Positions 6,775-8,052 of a DNA stretch of 8,052 nucleotides are shown here, one piece after another. The DNA lies in the NCBI GenBank assembly GCA_015493425.1, contig WGDG01000122.1, positions 1 to 8,052 on the forward strand. The letters run 5' to 3'. Under the pieces are notes generated by a model, which was not told where the DNA came from, made no database searches, and saw nothing but the letters and a program-made list of their open reading frames with translations. Every line of letters begins with the position of its first letter. Position 1 is the stretch's first letter. This stretch comes from Sulfurovum sp. (GTDB lineage: Bacteria; Campylobacterota; Campylobacteria; Campylobacterales; Sulfurovaceae). A program made the translations under genes and the position numbers.

Positions 6775-7718
6775 CAGAAAAGATAACTCAACTTAAAGAG
6801 GAGCTCTCCAAAGCAGTTATAGGGCAGGAGAGAATGATAGAGGGGCTGCTCATCGGGCTGCTCTGTGAGGGTCACATCCTCATTGAAGGGGTACCTGGTC
6901 TTGCAAAGACCACCACCATCAATGCCCTTGCCAAAGCTTTGGGACTGGACTTCAAGCGGATACAGTTCACTCCCGATCTACTTCCTTCAGACATTATCGG
7001 CGCACAGATCTATAACCCTAAAGACCATAGCTTCAGCATCAAAAAAGGGCCGCTTTTTACCAATCTGCTGCTTGCAGACGAGATCAACCGTGCGCCGGCA
7101 AAGGTACAGTCAGCCCTTCTTGAAGTGATGCAGGAGCAGCAGGTGACCATTGGAGACGAGACCTTCCCGCTCGAGCGCCCTTTTCTTGTCATGGCAACCC
7201 AGAACCCCATAGAGCAGGAGGGGGTCTATGCGCTTCCCGAAGCACAGCTTGACCGCTTCATGATGAAACTAATCGTCACCCACAACAGTGAAGCCGAAGA
7301 GCTTGAGATTATGCGCAAGGGGGCAACCAAAAGCTTTGGCGAAGTAAAGCAGGTGCTTGAAAGAGAAGAGCTCTTCGCACTCCAAAAGGCGATTGAAGCC
7401 ATTCACATCGACCCCGAACTCGAACAGTACATCATCAGCCTCGTTTCTGCAACACGCAAGCCTGAAAAATTCGGTATGGATAGCATCGCTGCTGATATTA
7501 TGTACGGTGTCAGCCCCCGTGCCTCCATCGACCTTTACAAAGCCGCCCGTGCCAAAGCCTTCCTGCGTGGCAACGACTACGTCACCCCTGCCGACATCGG
7601 CTACGTCATCGCCGACGTACTGCGCCACCGCATCGTTCTAAGCTACGAAGCGAGAGCCAGAGGCATACAGCCTGATGAGATTATTGCAAAGATCGTTGCA
7701 GCGGTGCCGGTACCATAA
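6771..7718 (+). CDS. moxR: MoxR-family AAA+ ATPase
   Basis: This 315-aa cytoplasmic AAA+ ATPase is of standard MoxR length. Visible motifs in order are Walker A GVPGLAKT (40-47), the FTPDLLPSDIIG segment (66-77) typical of MoxR, Walker B LLADEINRA (100-108), the helix PAKVQSALLEVMQE, sensor 1 ATQNP (142-146), the arginine-finger region EAQLDRF (157-163) and sensor 2 GVSPRAS (246-252). The C-terminal lid domain occupies about 195-310. MoxR proteins act as chaperone-like ATPases that activate or assemble VWA-domain partners, here presumably BatA and BatB via membrane partners. The start overlaps the batD stop as ATGA and has AAAGGAG 8 nt upstream. After its TAA there is an unusual 138-bp gap before its normal partner, the DUF58 gene. 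No residues needed for ATP hydrolysis are missing. Confidence 0.95.
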   Translation: MTEKITQLKEELSKAVIGQERMIEGLLIGLLCEGHILIEGVPGLAKTTTINALAKALGLDFKRIQFTPDLLPSDIIGAQIYNPKDHSFSIKKGPLFTNLLLADEINRAPAKVQSALLEVMQEQQVTIGDETFPLERPFLVMATQNPIEQEGVYALPEAQLDRFMMKLIVTHNSEAEELEIMRKGATKSFGEVKQVLEREELFALQKAIEAIHIDPELEQYIISLVSATRKPEKFGMDSIAADIMYGVSPRASIDLYKAARAKAFLRGNDYVTPADIGYVIADVLRHRIVLSYEARARGIQPDEIIAKIVAAVPVP

Positions 7719-7721
7719 TGG

Positions 7722-7741
7722 AATTAGGAATTGGGAAATGT
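7722..7741 (+). repeat. Left arm of imperfect inverted repeat
   Basis: GAATTAGGAATTGGGAAATG matches the complement of 7819-7838 at 15 of 20 positions without gaps. It begins 3 bp after the moxR stop. The match could come from a decayed mobile element, a hairpin, or a common intergenic GAATT-rich repeat. Confidence 0.45.
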
Positions 7742-7818
7742 TAACACTTGAGCTACTTTTTTCAACCTTGAATTATATATTTTTTCCTTTTTTTTATAAA
7801 AGCGTTTTAATAGAAAAA

Positions 7819-7838
7819 CATACCGAAATTCCTCATTC
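7819..7838 (-). repeat. Right arm of imperfect inverted repeat
   Basis: On the minus strand this reads GAATGAGGAATTTCGGTATG, pairing with the left arm at 7722-7741 with five mismatches. It ends 18 bp before the DUF58 GTG start, and the GGGGGT ribosome binding site lies just outside it. Confidence 0.45.
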
Positions 7839-7856
7839 AAAATCGGGGGTCACACC

Positions 7857-8052
7857 GTGACCACCGATTTCAAGGCTCTCCTGCTAAAAGCCCGCCATCA
7901 GGTACATACACTGCTCAGCGGCCACAACCTCAGCCGGCTGCACGGTGAGGGGTATGACTTTGCCGAACTTCGTGAGTATCAGATAGGAGATGATATCCGC
8001 AAGATTAACTGGACCATTACTGCCAAACTGGGTAAACCCTATATTAAAGAGC
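7857..8052 (+). CDS. DUF58 family protein, N-terminal part
   Basis: The first 65 codons are in the window and the gene runs off the right edge. The sequence carries the DUF58 hallmark region: LLSGHNLSRLHGEGYDF, then ELREYQIGDDIRKINW and TAKLGKPYIKE, the G.DF.E.R.Y..GDD.R.I.W pattern of the family. DUF58 proteins have a degenerate VWA-like fold, are encoded beside moxR in most Bat-type loci, and are thought to be MoxR partners; their biochemical role is unknown. The start is GTG at 7857, with GGGGGT 7 nt upstream; no ATG, GTG or TTG occurs in frame for at least 55 nt before it. The start lacks the membrane segments seen in some long DUF58 proteins, so this is probably the soluble, short (about 290-aa) type. 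It is separated from moxR by the AT-rich spacer. Confidence 0.88.
   Translation, partial: MTTDFKALLLKARHQVHTLLSGHNLSRLHGEGYDFAELREYQIGDDIRKINWTITAKLGKPYIKE

Larger units (their letters stand above)
7719..7856. other. AT-rich intergenic spacer with inverted repeats
   Basis: This 138-bp stretch separates moxR from the DUF58 gene in an operon whose other junctions overlap. It is far more AT-rich than the flanking genes, with T-runs at 7781-7796. Imperfect 20-bp inverted repeats (7722-7741 and 7819-7838, 15 of 20 matching) bound a 77-bp core. The left arm contains a short tandem-like pattern, GAATTAG followed by GAATTGG. A TATAAA (7796-7801) could serve as a -10 for DUF58, but no -35 is well placed. 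A weak A/T stem (TAAAA, GCG, TTTTA, near 7798-7810) is not a convincing terminator. No open frame of note lies in it. Confidence 0.6.

Noticed and set aside
7796..7813. Rho-independent terminator after moxR
   Set aside because: The stem is at most 5 A/T pairs around GCG, and the T-run precedes it on the plus strand, so it does not fit a working terminator in the reading direction.

Overview
The window looks like chromosomal DNA from a Campylobacterota (epsilonproteobacterial) organism, most like the Sulfurovum/Sulfurimonas group. The evidence is the DapF sequence, whose 'CGNASR' and 'YERGVED..LACGTGM' signatures match what I remember of Helicobacter pylori DapF, together with moderate GC content, AT-rich promoters and very tight gene packing. 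This assignment comes from sequence recall; no search was run.

Layout: two divergent gene clusters leave a 67-bp shared promoter region (3123-3189). The leftward cluster encodes a YcbB-type L,D-transpeptidase (1458-3122), then dephospho-CoA kinase coaE (863-1456), diaminopimelate epimerase dapF (117-866), and the start of a secreted TPR/Sel1-like protein that runs off the left edge (1-106). Gaps are 1 bp, a 4-bp overlap, and 10 bp, so this is one transcription unit. DapF makes meso-diaminopimelate, the residue that L,D-transpeptidases join in 3-3 cross-links, so both genes concern peptidoglycan.

The rightward cluster is a Bat (aerotolerance-type) operon: batA (VWA membrane protein, 3190-4101), a batB-batC fusion (VWA plus TPR, 4098-5654), batD (5635-6774), moxR (AAA+ ATPase, 6771-7718) and the 5' part of a DUF58 gene (7857 to the right edge). 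The first four genes overlap by 4, 20 and 4 bp. The order is unusual: moxR and DUF58 normally lead such operons, but here they trail. Positive-inside topology places both VWA domains, the TPRs and the BatD ectodomain in the periplasm, and MoxR, DUF58 and the BatD tail in the cytoplasm. That suggests an ATPase-driven envelope complex.

The only sizeable non-coding stretch is a 138-bp AT-rich spacer between moxR and DUF58 (7719-7856). It is bounded by imperfect inverted repeats and interrupts an otherwise overlapping operon. I see no RNA genes, insertion sequences with transposase, CRISPR arrays or phage genes. The strongest leads are the operon order, the odd spacer, and a disulfide-capable acidic loop in the L,D-transpeptidase. 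Nothing here is clearly a wholly new system.
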